Assembly (NCBI RefSeq): GCF_038235435.1
Contig: NZ_CP151275.1
Coordinates: 2,666,001-2,730,000 of the forward strand
Reading direction: 5' to 3'
Origin: Niveibacterium sp. SC-1
GTDB taxonomy: Bacteria > Pseudomonadota > Gammaproteobacteria > Burkholderiales > Rhodocyclaceae
Length of the DNA stretch: 64,000 bases
In this document: positions 37,100 through 45,756 of the stretch, piece by piece
Numbering within the stretch: position 1 is the first letter of the stretch
Layout: each line of letters starts with the position of its first letter
The notes under the pieces: model-generated
Seen by the model: only the letters and a program-made list of their open reading frames with translations
Told to the model about the DNA's origin: nothing
The model's database searches: none
Position numbers and translations under genes: made by a program

Positions 37100-37720
37100 T
37101 CAAACCTCCGGCCCGAAGCAATGCAGATAGTCGTCACAGGCCCCGCAACTCGGGGCCTTGCAGACGCGGATCTCGGCGCTTTCGCACAGGCAGAGGTAGA
37201 AGAACTTCTTCCACTTCATGTCCTTGCGGTTGCGTTCGGCCAGCACGGTGAAGAAGCCGTGCAGGAGTTGCGAGAGCACGGCGCGGGAGGGCAGGTTCAT
37301 GTCCTGCCAGAGGTGGTCGGCGCCGACGCAGGCAGTGGTGATCGCGTGGGCGAGCCAGTCGTTGTCGTGGTCGGCGTGGCTGCGATGGCTGAGGAGCAAG
37401 TAGAGCAGGTCTTCAAGCTCCAGCGCTTCACCGAAGTCATGTGGCACGCGCAAGGCGCCGGCCGGCAGGAGCGTCACGAAGCCCGGGAAATGGCTGGCGA
37501 TCAGCTGGCGCGTGGCCCCCGTATCGAGGCCGTACAGCGGCAGGCATTCCAGGCCATGCTTTTGCCAGCGTGAGCACAACACGCCAGCGAGCGCGACGCT
37601 GACTGTCTGGTCCGCACGCCGCGCCAGGGCCATCAGCTCATCGCGCGTGGGGGCGCCCACGGAACCGCCGGCGCCTGGCCCGGGGCCAAGGAGAAGCGGC
37701 GGTTCCGCAGCGCGCCGCAT
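37100..37720 (-). CDS. nifQ: NifQ, molybdenum donor for FeMo-cofactor
   Basis: A 206-residue iron-sulfur protein that carries molybdenum to NifEN/NifH for FeMo-cofactor synthesis. The diagnostic C-terminal motif C-x4-C-x2-C-x5-C is present as CKAPSCGACDDYLHC. Upstream are LPLYGLDTG, ASHFPGF and HADHDNDWLAHAITTACVGADHLWQDMNLPSR, all typical of NifQ. The ATG at MRRAAEPPLLL, 5 bases after the ferredoxin stop, was chosen over an in-frame upstream start that overlaps that gene. It is the last gene of the nifE operon. Confidence 0.93.
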   Translation of the reverse strand: MRRAAEPPLLLGPGPGAGGSVGAPTRDELMALARRADQTVSVALAGVLCSRWQKHGLECLPLYGLDTGATRQLIASHFPGFVTLLPAGALRVPHDFGEALELEDLLYLLLSHRSHADHDNDWLAHAITTACVGADHLWQDMNLPSRAVLSQLLHGFFTVLAERNRKDMKWKKFFYLCLCESAEIRVCKAPSCGACDDYLHCFGPEV

Positions 37721-37725
37721 CGGCT

Positions 37726-38031
37726 TCAGACTTCCACGGTTGCGTGGGTGTAGCACTTCTTCGGACACACCTTGGAGCAGGCCTGGCAACCGACGCAGTT
37801 TTCCTTGCGGGCGAGCGTCATCACCTTCTTCTCGTATTCCTCGTCCTCATCGCTGTCCGGGTCGACCACGACCAGCTCGCCGTCCTCGTTGACGCCAGCC
37901 AGTTCGAGCACGTCGTTCGCACAGACGCGCACGCAGCGCGCGCAGCCGATACATTTCTCCTGGTTCAGGTGCGTGACGAAGCGCGGCGTCCACAGCTGCC
38001 CGCTCGGCAGCGTGATCGAGAAGGTACTCAT
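37726..38031 (-). CDS. fdxB: Nif-associated 2[4Fe-4S] ferredoxin (FdxB/ferredoxin III type)
   Basis: A 101-residue ferredoxin with two cluster motifs, CIGCARCVRVC and CVGCQACSKVC, separated by an acidic insert (VVDPDSDEDEEYEK). The start MSTFSITLPSGQLWTPRFVTHLNQEKC is characteristic of the nif-specific ferredoxin III/FdxB group. These proteins serve electron transfer in nitrogenase function or cofactor assembly. It lies 29 bases from the DUF683 gene and 5 bases from nifQ. The exact partner is not known from sequence. Confidence 0.92.
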   Translation of the reverse strand: MSTFSITLPSGQLWTPRFVTHLNQEKCIGCARCVRVCANDVLELAGVNEDGELVVVDPDSDEDEEYEKKVMTLARKENCVGCQACSKVCPKKCYTHATVEV

Positions 38032-38060
38032 GTCTTGTGCTCCGAAAGATGCGCAACCGC

Positions 38061-38258
38061 TCACGCAGTGGCGGCGGCCAAGTCCTTGCGTGCTGCCATC
38101 AGCGACTGATGCGCGTCGAACGCCACCTGCGCCACTGCCATGATCTTTTCCCAGTTGGTCGGCAGATCCTCAGAGAGGTCATGCAGGTCCATCTTGGCCT
38201 GCGTCGCCTGCGCGTTGAGTTTCTTGACCCGGGCTTTCAGTGTTTCAACTTCTTCCAT
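38061..38258 (-). CDS. CCE_0567/DUF683-family nif-associated protein
   Basis: A 65-residue helical protein: EEVETLKARVKKLNAQATQAKMDLHDLSEDLPTNWEKI. This is the short DUF683 (CCE_0567) metalloprotein family found next to nifX and DUF269 in most diazotroph clusters. It is thought to bind a metal or help cofactor assembly, but its role is unproven. It follows the DUF269 gene after 139 bases, a gap with no ORF. Confidence 0.88.
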   Translation of the reverse strand: MEEVETLKARVKKLNAQATQAKMDLHDLSEDLPTNWEKIMAVAQVAFDAHQSLMAARKDLAAATA

Positions 38259-38397
38259 GCTCTCTTCTCCGCCGTATGAAGGTGTGGAGGAATCGTCGCG
38301 GGCGGGCCGAGGCCGTGTCGGGACGTGCAGCCGTACAGACGCACGGCGAACATCGCAGGCGCAGGATCAGTCCGCGCATCAGCTACATCCACGCCCT

Positions 38398-38877
38398 CTA
38401 TCCGTAGGTCGCGACGTCCTGGTACTTGCGGATCATCCCCACGCCCTCCTCCACATGCTTCGCGCCGGCCTCGGCCAGTTTCGCAAGCGTAGGAAAGCCG
38501 AATCGATGCGCGTCGCGCAGCTGCTTGTTCACCACGATCAGGCGCCCGGCGATCAGCACCATGCGGCCGAAGCCCTCGTGGTGCATCTTCATCATCGGCG
38601 CGACCATCACCCCGGTGGCGCGCTCGATCGCGAGGCCGACCGCGTTGAAGAAGAGCTCGATGCGCCACAAGGTCTCGGGGTCCGGATCGCCCATGATCGG
38701 TAGCGCGCGGCGTGTTTCAGCGCTGAGGATGTACGGCGCGAGCAGCGTCGCGTCGCTCTTGCCGTCCCACACGCCGTGGGTGTCCTGTGCGCGGTACTGC
38801 TTGGCGAGTTCCGTGAGGTAAGGCGTGGCGAGGGCCGCGGCGTCCTCGGCGCTCAGGTCCAGGGTTTCGGTGCTCAT
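38398..38877 (-). CDS. NifX-associated nitrogen fixation protein (DUF269)
   Basis: A 159-residue protein of the DUF269 family: [65 protein letters not shown] and ahead of [16 protein letters not shown]. The family is nearly restricted to nif clusters and always sits after nifX; its biochemical role is unknown. The ATG shares a base with the nifX stop (TGATG); a GTG one codon earlier is possible. Confidence 0.92.
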   Translation of the reverse strand: MSTETLDLSAEDAAALATPYLTELAKQYRAQDTHGVWDGKSDATLLAPYILSAETRRALPIMGDPDPETLWRIELFFNAVGLAIERATGVMVAPMMKMHHEGFGRMVLIAGRLIVVNKQLRDAHRFGFPTLAKLAEAGAKHVEEGVGMIRKYQDVATYG

Positions 38878-39275
38878 CACTCATCCTCGAAGTTGGTTGC
38901 CTGCGGCTGATCTTTCATCAGTGCCTTGCGCAGCCAAGGCGGCGGGGTGCCCTTGAGCACATCGCGCAGCTTGGCGAGGATCTCCTCGATTGCCTCGGGT
39001 TGGCTTACCTTGACCGGGTGGATCTTGTTGGCCACGACGCGCGCTGCCGCCGAGCCGCCGATCGCGGCCACGTAGACGATGGCGACGTCCTTGATGGCTT
39101 CGAGCTTGGGTGCGAGCTTGTCCTCGTCGCCGTCTTCATCGAGCTTGCCGCCGAAGTCGAAGGTCTCGAGGTAGCTGTAGCCATCCGTGCTGACGTCATA
39201 GACGGCGATGTGCTTGGCCCAGCCGAAGTGCGCGTCGACGCGCTGCCGGTCCTGCGTTGCGAAAGCGATCTTCAT
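38877..39275 (-). CDS. nifX: NifX, FeMo-cofactor precursor carrier
   Basis: A 132-residue cytoplasmic protein that binds NifB-co and the VK-cluster and passes them to NifEN. Family segments: [27 protein letters not shown] at the N terminus and [24 protein letters not shown] in the middle. An Asp/Glu-rich loop ([12 protein letters not shown]) lies between. It starts 21 bases after nifN and overlaps DUF269 by one base, so the genes are co-translated. Confidence 0.93.
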   Translation of the reverse strand: MKIAFATQDRQRVDAHFGWAKHIAVYDVSTDGYSYLETFDFGGKLDEDGDEDKLAPKLEAIKDVAIVYVAAIGGSAAARVVANKIHPVKVSQPEAIEEILAKLRDVLKGTPPPWLRKALMKDQPQATNFEDE

Positions 39276-39296
39276 GATCGACTCCTGTGTGAAACA

Positions 39297-40703
39297 TCAT
39301 TCGGTGAGCAAGGCGCTGTCGCATCCACAGCCAGTGCCGCAGGCGCCACCCTGCGCCGCCGCGGCGCTTTCCGGCGGTAGCGGCCAGTCCTGCGGCGCAG
39401 CCGAGTGCTCGGCTTCGAGCAAGGCGTTCGCCCATTGCGTGATCAGTTCGCGTGTGCCGCGATAGCCGAGCGTCAGCACGTGCGAGGCGCCGAGCCGGTC
39501 GAACATCGGCAAGCCGGTGCGCAGGAGCGGGATGCCCAGGCGTGCAGCCGCCTGGCGGCCGTGCGAATGGGTGACGAGGATCTCGGCACGCGTCGCGCGG
39601 GCGCGTGTCTCCAGGTCTTCAAGATCGCCAATCAACACGTCCTCGCAAGGCAGCCCGGCAAGTACCGGCGACTGCGTGGTGGTGACGGCGGCGCAGACCT
39701 CGGCGCCCATCTCGTGTGCGGTGTGGGCAAGCGTGTGCAGCAGGTCTGGCTCGGCGCCGATGGCGAACCTGCGACCGCCGATCCAGAAGTGCGCATCGAG
39801 CATCGCGTCCTGCAACTGGCCGCGCTGGCGGCGGTACTTCGCCGGCACCGCATTGCCGGAGAGCTCGGTCAGGTACCGCATCAGCGCGTCGACGGCGCCG
39901 AGGCCGGTGAGCCGGTCGAAGACGCGGCAAGGCACGCCGGCCCGGTCTTCGAGCGCCGTAGCCGCGGCCGTCATGCGCGCGCCGATCGCGATGCTGGCAA
40001 TCGAAGCGCCCATGCGGCCGAGTTGCTCAAGCGTGCTGCCTCCCAGCGTGGTTGGGGTGAAGTTCTCCGGGATGTGGCCGTCGAGGGAGCCGGAGAGATC
40101 CGGCGCCACGATCGCTTCAAGGCCGAAGGCTTCGATGATCTCGCGCAGCTCGTCGATATCGGCGGGCGTGAGGTGGCAGCCGGGCAACAGGTTCACCTGG
40201 CGCGGGTTGCGTGTCGGTGCCGGCGCGACGAAGGCTTCGACGAGCGCCAGTACCGCCTTGCCCCAGCCATCCTCGAAGGCGCCGACGTAGTCGGGCGTCG
40301 ATACATAGACGATGCGTGTGCCCGCCAGTGCTTCGGCGTGCTTGCGCTCAATGAGCCTGAGGAAACCATCGACATCGTCGCCCTTGGTCTCGGTGAGCCC
40401 GGTGGACGCAATCGCGATCAGTGCGGGGTTCGCCCGCTTCTTGATGTTGAGCACCGCCTGCTCGATGTTCTCCATGCCGCCGAGAATCGTGCTGACCTCG
40501 TTCATTGCCGTGGTCTGCAGCGGGATAGCTTCTTTGAAGTGACGCACCAACAGCACCAGACCGAAGGACGTGCAGCCCTGCGAGCCGTGCATCATCGGCA
40601 TGCAGTTGCCGATCCCCATGAAGGCGTAGCAGGCGCCGAGCGGCTGGCTCATCTTGAGCGGATTGACCGCGCAGGCCTTCCTCGACTCGCCCACGGTCGC
40701 CAT
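39297..40703 (-). CDS. nifN: NifN, FeMo-cofactor scaffold beta subunit
   Basis: A 468-residue protein, normal length for NifN. It forms the NifE2N2 scaffold on which FeMo-co matures. Seen: NPLKMSQPLGACYAFMGIGNCMPMMHGSQGC (cluster ligand region like NifK), IASTGLTETKGDDV, NLLPGCHLTPADIDELREIIEAFGL, and FRHFKEA. The end is a Cys-rich tail (GGACGTGCGCDS), an unusual extra with four cysteines in 8 residues. The ATG overlaps the nifE stop (TGATG), so the two scaffold subunits are translationally coupled. Confidence 0.94.
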   Translation of the reverse strand: MATVGESRKACAVNPLKMSQPLGACYAFMGIGNCMPMMHGSQGCTSFGLVLLVRHFKEAIPLQTTAMNEVSTILGGMENIEQAVLNIKKRANPALIAIASTGLTETKGDDVDGFLRLIERKHAEALAGTRIVYVSTPDYVGAFEDGWGKAVLALVEAFVAPAPTRNPRQVNLLPGCHLTPADIDELREIIEAFGLEAIVAPDLSGSLDGHIPENFTPTTLGGSTLEQLGRMGASIASIAIGARMTAAATALEDRAGVPCRVFDRLTGLGAVDALMRYLTELSGNAVPAKYRRQRGQLQDAMLDAHFWIGGRRFAIGAEPDLLHTLAHTAHEMGAEVCAAVTTTQSPVLAGLPCEDVLIGDLEDLETRARATRAEILVTHSHGRQAAARLGIPLLRTGLPMFDRLGASHVLTLGYRGTRELITQWANALLEAEHSAAPQDWPLPPESAAAAQGGACGTGCGCDSALLTE

Positions 40704-42121
40704 CACGCGGCTCCCGTGCATGCAGCGGTTTCCCAGGGCGCCGGGCGGCGCACCTGCTCCCACACCGGGTTGTGCAGTGCCTTGTCGATCTCACGCACGA
40801 GACCAACCATGCCTTCGTAGCCGGCATAGGCGTGGTGCCGTTCCTGGTTGATGTCCAGCCAGGGCATCTTGGCCTTGAGCGCGATGAACTGGCTGCGACC
40901 ACCGGAGAGCATGATGTCGGCGCGCGCCTCCTTCAACATCGCGTACATCTCGCGCGGAGTCATGTCGTCGATCATGTGGGCGCTGTCTTGCTCAGTGAGG
41001 CCCATGATCTCCTTGATCTTCTCCTTGTCCTCCTTGGTCGACTTCTTGACGCTGGTGCCGACCACTTCGAGCCCCGCTTCCTGCAGCGCGGAGACCACCG
41101 ACCAGCTCTTCACGCCGCCGGTGATGAGCAACACCTTCTTGCCTTCGAGGCGCGAGCGGTAGGAAGCGATGCGTTCCCAGGCGCGCCCTTCCTCGATCGC
41201 GATCAAGGCCTCGGTGCGTCCGAGCAAATCATCCGGCGCGCCGCGTTCGACGAGCAGGCGCGCGATCTGGCGCAGCGTGTCGCTCATGTCGCCGATGCCG
41301 TAGAAAGAGCCCTCGAAGAACGGGATGTCATAGCGCTCTTCCATCTTGCGCGCGATGTTGATCATCGACTTCGAGCACACCATCATCGCCGCGCGCGCCC
41401 GATGGCTGTACGCCACCTCCCTGTAGCGCCCGTCTCCGGAGATGCAGGAGAGGATGCGGATGCCCAGGGCATCGAGCAGCGGCCTTACTTGCCACAGCTC
41501 GCCCGAGAGGTTGTACTCGCCGATGATGTTGATGTCGTAGGGCGTGACGAAGTCCGGCTCTTCGGTGCCGATCACATAGTCGAGGAGCGCCTCGGCGCCG
41601 AGCTTGTTGCCGAGGTTTTTCGGTCCGACGAAGCCCGGCGCGTTCACCGGGATCACCGGCTTGCCGAACTTCTCGCTCGCCTTCTTGCAGACCGCCTCGA
41701 TGTCGTCGCCGATCAGTGCGGTAACGCAAGTCTGGTAGACGAAGACCGCGGGCGGATCGTACTTCTCGATGATCTCGCGGATCGATTTGAAGAGCCGCTT
41801 CTCGCCGCCATAGATGACGTCGAGCTCGTTGATGTCGGTGGTAAAGCCGGTGCGATAGAGCGTGCTGCCGCTCGATGTCGAATTCCGGTTGTCCCAGGAG
41901 TTGCCCTCGCAGGCGATCGGCCCGTGCACCAGATGCGCGACATCGACGATGGGCTGCAGCGCGATCTTCGCGCCGTCAAAAGCACAGCCGCCGGCGGCGG
42001 CACCCGGCGAGAGCTGCTTGGTACAGCCCTTCTTCTTTTCCTTCGCGGACTTCTGCTGGTTGTGCTCGCACGCGGGTTCCTCGAACACATCCTGAATCTT
42101 CGCCGACACTCGCGCATCCAC
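40703..42121 (-). CDS. nifE: NifE, FeMo-cofactor scaffold alpha subunit
   Basis: A 472-residue protein homologous to NifD. Ligand segments: GAAAGGCAFDGAKIALQPI, HGPIACEGNSWDNR and [17 protein letters not shown]. Further family marks: IPVNAPGFVGPKNLGNKLGAEALLDYVIGT, INIIGEYNLSGELW and EGSFYGIGD. I place the start at a GTG (V-D-A-R-V-S-A-K) because GGAGG lies six bases before it; a TTG five codons earlier overlaps that ribosome site. A sigma-54-like promoter is 36 bases upstream. First gene of the nifENX-fdxB-nifQ operon. Confidence 0.94.
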   Translation of the reverse strand: MDARVSAKIQDVFEEPACEHNQQKSAKEKKKGCTKQLSPGAAAGGCAFDGAKIALQPIVDVAHLVHGPIACEGNSWDNRNSTSSGSTLYRTGFTTDINELDVIYGGEKRLFKSIREIIEKYDPPAVFVYQTCVTALIGDDIEAVCKKASEKFGKPVIPVNAPGFVGPKNLGNKLGAEALLDYVIGTEEPDFVTPYDINIIGEYNLSGELWQVRPLLDALGIRILSCISGDGRYREVAYSHRARAAMMVCSKSMINIARKMEERYDIPFFEGSFYGIGDMSDTLRQIARLLVERGAPDDLLGRTEALIAIEEGRAWERIASYRSRLEGKKVLLITGGVKSWSVVSALQEAGLEVVGTSVKKSTKEDKEKIKEIMGLTEQDSAHMIDDMTPREMYAMLKEARADIMLSGGRSQFIALKAKMPWLDINQERHHAYAGYEGMVGLVREIDKALHNPVWEQVRRPAPWETAACTGAA

Positions 42122-42156
42122 GACACACCTCCGCAACCGGCTGACGAAGGCTATAC

Positions 42157-42172
42157 AGCAGGATCGGTGCCA
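42157..42172 (-). promoter_or_regulatory. Sigma-54-like promoter of the nifE operon
   Basis: On the minus strand it reads TGGCACCGATCCTGCT: a perfect TGGCAC -24 element, five bases, then CTGCT with one mismatch to TTGCW. It lies 36 bases upstream of the nifE GTG. This is the expected NifA/RpoN type of promoter. No TGT-N10-ACA activator site was found between here and 42435. Confidence 0.7.
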
Positions 42173-42435
42173 GTTGCCCTCGCGCGGTCCCGCTCAGGCG
42201 CGCTCACAGGCTCGTGCAAGGGATCGCCGTGCGCAACCGGTCTGGATGCCGCGCCGGGCTTGTCGCAAAGCCCACTGACAGAGTCGACAAACACGACGCC
42301 GGACTGACCGCCCGCGCGCCCCGGAGTCGCGACACCGGCGCGAACCCGGATGGAACACGGTTTGCTGTAGGGATGCAGGCGCGCATCGGGCGCGGCGATC
42401 ACTAACCTGTCCCAAGCCCTCGAAGGAGTCGCCTC

Positions 42436-42861
42436 ATGCAGATCGGCGTAGACAGTTCGCGTTCCGTCGAGAACCGGCGCGTCTTTGTGATCGATCCAGA
42501 CGAGATCGTCAGCGCAGGCCTGCAGTTCATGCTGGCCGACGAGCTGGAGACTCATGTGTTTTTCGCCTCGGCTGCGGCCATCGGCCAGGCAACCAGAACG
42601 CCCCCGGAGCTCATCATCATCGGTAGTGATCTGCTAGCCGTGGAAGGCGCCGGGATCACGAAAACCCTGCGCGAGCGTTTGCCCGCCGCGCGCCTGCTGG
42701 TCGTCTGCTTCGACGCGGAAGAAGCACTGGTAAAAGCAGCCCTGGCCCTCGGCGCCAACGGCACCCTGCTCCGCCCGCTCCGACTTGAGGCCGTCCGGCG
42801 CAAGGTCGACCTCCAGCTCGGTCGACGCGCCGCGCTGAAAATTCCCGTCGTGGTCCGCTGA
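42436..42861 (+). CDS. Receiver-like domain protein lacking the phospho-acceptor Asp
   Basis: A 141-residue stand-alone protein with receiver-domain order: VFVIDPDE (acidic pocket), a strand PPELIIIGSDLL, RLLVVCFDAEEALVKAALALGAN and a final LLRPLRLEAVRRKV. Where receivers have the phosphorylated Asp, it reads Gly (IIIGSD), and the conserved Lys before Pro is Arg. It therefore looks like a pseudo-receiver that signals by protein contact. A clean AAGGAG site precedes the ATG. It is divergent from nifE and shares its 314-base promoter region, which suggests a nif-linked role. No output domain is present. Confidence 0.7.
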   Translation: MQIGVDSSRSVENRRVFVIDPDEIVSAGLQFMLADELETHVFFASAAAIGQATRTPPELIIIGSDLLAVEGAGITKTLRERLPAARLLVVCFDAEEALVKAALALGANGTLLRPLRLEAVRRKVDLQLGRRAALKIPVVVR

Positions 42862-43226
42862 ACCCGACGACGTCCGTGGGCTAATCGATCGTTCGTGGCC
42901 TTGGCCGCGACGCGCCGGGGGACCTCATGCCTGGCGGTGGCAGACATGTCTGCGCCATGCAGATAGCGCACTTCGGCTTCCGGCACCCACCCGGCGCCAC
43001 TGACACCGCGCGTCGGGCGTCCGCTTCCAGCAAGAGCCGGACGAGGCACGGCACGCTTCCGGCGCCAAGCGGCTTCCGCACGCATTTCCAGCGTGGTGCG
43101 GCGATGCCCTTCGGCAGACGCGCTGCAGGCGGCGTCAGTGCAAACGATTGTGTTCGCCTGAGCTTACGGGAGTGTCGTTCCGTATAGTCCGCACTTCGAA
43201 ACACCGCAACCACAATACAGATAAGC
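42862..43226. other. Intergenic region, no gene seen
   Basis: About 365 bases between the pseudo-receiver and beta-propeller genes. No ORF with a ribosome site was found. A TATAGT hexamer at about 43183-43188 could be part of a promoter for the following gene, but no matching -35 was convincing. Confidence 0.4.
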
Positions 43227-44684
43227 ATGCCATTCCCGACATCAAACCTTGACCAGAAAACCTCCCTCCGTTCCTGTCAGCGATGGGGCAGTATTGTCGG
43301 CGCCGCCATGCTGCTGGCCCTGGCCGGCTGTGGCGGTCATGATGACCCGTCGACGCCCCCATCGGTGACCGCGCCGACGCCGACGCCTGGCCCGGAAACG
43401 CCGACGCCAGAGCCCTCCCCGAGTAGCTACAACATCGCGGGCACGGTCTCCGGGCTTGATGGCAGGGGTCTGGTCTTGCAGAACAACGCCGGCGACGATC
43501 TGGCCATTTCGGCCGACGGCAGTTTCACGTTCGCAACGCCGGTCCAGGTCGGCGCGGCCTATTCGGTGACGGTCAAGACGCAGCCGCAACTGGTGTCGCA
43601 GACGTGCACGGTCAGCAACGGCAGCGGCACCGTCGCCGCCGCGGTCGCGAACATCACCGTCAGTTGCACCTCGCCATCGGCGCGGTTCGCCTACGTTACC
43701 AATCGAGGCGGCAACTCGGTGTCGGCCTATGCCGTTGACGCAGTGACCGGCGCCTTGACGCAGATCGGTACGCCGGTGGCGGCCGGTACGAATCCGATGG
43801 GGCTCGCCATCGGCAGCAGCGGCCAGTTCGCCTACGCTGCGAATCAGAGTAGCTACAACGTATCCGCTTACTCGATCGACGCCGTGACCGGCGCGCTGAC
43901 CCCTCTCGCTGGAGCGCCGTTTGCGGCCGGCGGCACTCCCTTCTCGATTACGGTGAGTCCGAACGGCCAGTTCGCCTACGCAGTCGACCCGATCTTCCAG
44001 ACGATCACGGCCTACCGGGTTGATGCCCTGACCGGCGCGCTGACTTCCATCGCCGGCTCGCCGTTCGCCACCGGGTCCGAGTCGTACGATGTCGCGATCG
44101 ATCCGAGCGGCAAGTTCGCCTATGTGGCCAACCTCGCCGACGAGACGGTGTCGGGATACGCGATCGATGCAACGACCGGTGCGCTCAGCGCCGTGCCAGG
44201 CTCACCGTTCTCCAATGCTCTGGGCCGTCACACGAGTGTCACCATCGACCCGACCGGCCGTTTCCTTTACACGGCCGACAACACGACCTATACGGTTTCG
44301 GCCTACAGGATTGACCGCGTGACCGGCGCGCTGGCCGCCGTTCCCGGTTCGCCGTTTGCCGCCGGCCGCAATCCGCTGGTCGTCGCAGCCGACCCGAGGG
44401 GTAAATTCCTTTACGTGACGAATGGCGGCGACAACACCGTCTCGGCCTACCGGATCGACGATACAAGCGGTGCGCTCGTCGCGGTGGCCGGCTCGCCGTT
44501 CGCCACCGGGTCTGGCCCGTACGGTGTCACGATCGATCCGAGCGGCAAGTTCGCCTATGTGGTCAGCCTGACGGCAAACAACGTCGGGGCTTACCGCATT
44601 GATCCGGCGACTGGCGCGTTGACCGCCCTCGCGTCCTATGGCACCGGATCGTCTCCGCGGCGGATTGCCTTCACCGCGCGCTGA
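43227..44684 (+). CDS. Beta-propeller (lactonase-like) lipoprotein
   Basis: A 485-residue protein with a lipoprotein signal (LLALAGC, Cys around residue 35), a Pro/Thr-rich linker (TAPTPTPGPETPTPEPSPSS), a small beta-sandwich (YNIAGTVSGLDGRGLVLQNN), and then seven blades of about 48 residues. Each blade reads like KFAYVANLADETVSGYAIDATTGALSAVPGSPF. This is the YVTN/6-phosphogluconolactonase-like propeller fold. It is probably outside the cytoplasm, tethered to a membrane. It interrupts the nif region and has a strong terminator after it. Enzymatic or binding role unknown. Confidence 0.85.
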   Translation: MPFPTSNLDQKTSLRSCQRWGSIVGAAMLLALAGCGGHDDPSTPPSVTAPTPTPGPETPTPEPSPSSYNIAGTVSGLDGRGLVLQNNAGDDLAISADGSFTFATPVQVGAAYSVTVKTQPQLVSQTCTVSNGSGTVAAAVANITVSCTSPSARFAYVTNRGGNSVSAYAVDAVTGALTQIGTPVAAGTNPMGLAIGSSGQFAYAANQSSYNVSAYSIDAVTGALTPLAGAPFAAGGTPFSITVSPNGQFAYAVDPIFQTITAYRVDALTGALTSIAGSPFATGSESYDVAIDPSGKFAYVANLADETVSGYAIDATTGALSAVPGSPFSNALGRHTSVTIDPTGRFLYTADNTTYTVSAYRIDRVTGALAAVPGSPFAAGRNPLVVAADPRGKFLYVTNGGDNTVSAYRIDDTSGALVAVAGSPFATGSGPYGVTIDPSGKFAYVVSLTANNVGAYRIDPATGALTALASYGTGSSPRRIAFTAR

Positions 44685-44754
44685 ATCGCGGACCCGTCAC
44701 CGCAGGGCAGGCCGCCGGACCGAGCTGGCGGGCCGCTCGTGGTTGCTCCAGGGG

Positions 44755-44783
44755 AAAACGCCCCGGCACGCCGGGGCGTTTTT
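44755..44783 (+). terminator. Rho-independent terminator after the beta-propeller gene
   Basis: A perfect stem AAAACGCCCCGG / CCGGGGCGTTTT closes a CACG loop and ends in a run of five T. It is 70 bases after the beta-propeller stop and converges on the YkgJ-type gene, whose transcript it may end as well because the stem has four A at its left side. Confidence 0.85.
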
Positions 44784-44863
44784 CCGTCCGTCCGACGCAC
44801 GCGGGCCTGACGGGCGACAGGTGGCTAGAAGGCAAAGCCCGCCCCCTTGCCTTGAAGATGGAA

Positions 44864-45613
44864 TCAGCCCGCGGCGAAAGAACCCACCCAGATCCGTTTG
44901 ATCAGTTCGAAGCCATCTGCCATTTCTTCTGCCGGGACCTCATGCACGGCAGCATCGGCGAACAGATCCTCACCACGCAGGTAGCACCCCTCGGCTTCCG
45001 GCAATGACAACGCGATGCGCAGGGCGTGGTTGAGTTCGTAGCTGACCCAGCCGAGACCACAGTCGCGCAGCGCGGATTGCAGCGCGTTCTGCACCAGGCT
45101 GCGCGCGTCGCGGTGTGCCACGGAGTACGGGACGCTTGCGCTGCGACCGGCGGCGGCCTGGAGGCACGCGCGGCGGGAGTGCGAGGCGTGCCCACGGCAG
45201 GCCAGCGGTCGCACGGCGTAGATAACACAGGCACCCTGCTCGATGAAGGGGCAGCGATGGCGCAGCTCGACACGCCCCTGCTCATCGAGGTCACGCGTCA
45301 ATCCATCGGCCGCCAGCAGTCGCCTGACGAGCCGGACGCAGACTTCGGCACTGCTGTCCTCGCGCAGATGCCGCGCCACATGCAGCACCTCGGGCGCCGT
45401 AGCCGTGACACGCAGCGTGCAGCAGATCGCGCAACCCTTGCGGCAATCGATAGGTTCTGCGCCCCTGCATTGCTCCCTTGCCCGGTCCTCGAAGTGGCGA
45501 AAGGCCACGGAGAGTAGAGAAGCCAACAAGCCCCCTCCCTCCTCCGGTGCGGCCAGCAGTGCGCTGAACTCAGCGTGGCGAGCCTGGAAGAAGCGAAGGG
45601 GCTGAACGGACAT
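44864..45613 (-). CDS. YkgJ-family cysteine cluster protein
   Basis: A 249-residue cytoplasmic protein. The Cys-rich motif CRKGCAICCTL near residue 57-67 and the later CPFIEQGACVIYAVRPLACRGH are the two halves of the YkgJ/CxxCxxCC zinc or iron-cluster domain. The rest is alpha-helical. The function of the family is unknown, though many members bind Fe-S or Zn. The gene lies between nifK and the beta-propeller gene, in nifK direction, and starts 143 bases after the nifK stop. A nitrogenase-related role is possible but not shown. Confidence 0.82.
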   Translation of the reverse strand: MSVQPLRFFQARHAEFSALLAAPEEGGGLLASLLSVAFRHFEDRAREQCRGAEPIDCRKGCAICCTLRVTATAPEVLHVARHLREDSSAEVCVRLVRRLLAADGLTRDLDEQGRVELRHRCPFIEQGACVIYAVRPLACRGHASHSRRACLQAAAGRSASVPYSVAHRDARSLVQNALQSALRDCGLGWVSYELNHALRIALSLPEAEGCYLRGEDLFADAAVHEVPAEEMADGFELIKRIWVGSFAAG

Positions 45614-45634
45614 GGACAGACCTTGCGACAGGCC

Positions 45635-45756
45635 GGCGTATGGGAGAGGCCGTAGCGAGAAGCCCGAGCTCGATCCAAGGAGCGCAGCTGTACAAGTCGT
45701 ACAGCGAGCACCGGAGGATCGAGATCGGGCTTCGCAGTAGGCCTATCCCGTACGCC
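45635..45756. repeat. 122-bp palindrome directly after nifK
   Basis: Starting with GGCGTATGGGAGAGGCC and ending with GGCCTATCCCGTACGCC, the whole element folds on itself. Inner arms are GAAGCCCGAGCTCGATCC and GGATCGAGATCGGGCTTC, and the core is GCTGTAC, AAGTC, GTACAGC. The right end touches the nifK stop codon. Such a structure could end or protect the nifHDK transcript; it may also be a mobile palindromic element. Confidence 0.75.

Noticed and set aside
40772..42307. Plus-strand ORF of 511 codons opposite nifE
   Set aside because: Antisense shadow in high-GC DNA; nifE on the minus strand has all ligand motifs.
42173..42435. NifA upstream site for nifE (TGT-N10-ACA)
   Set aside because: The TGT triplets present have no ACA at the required distance.
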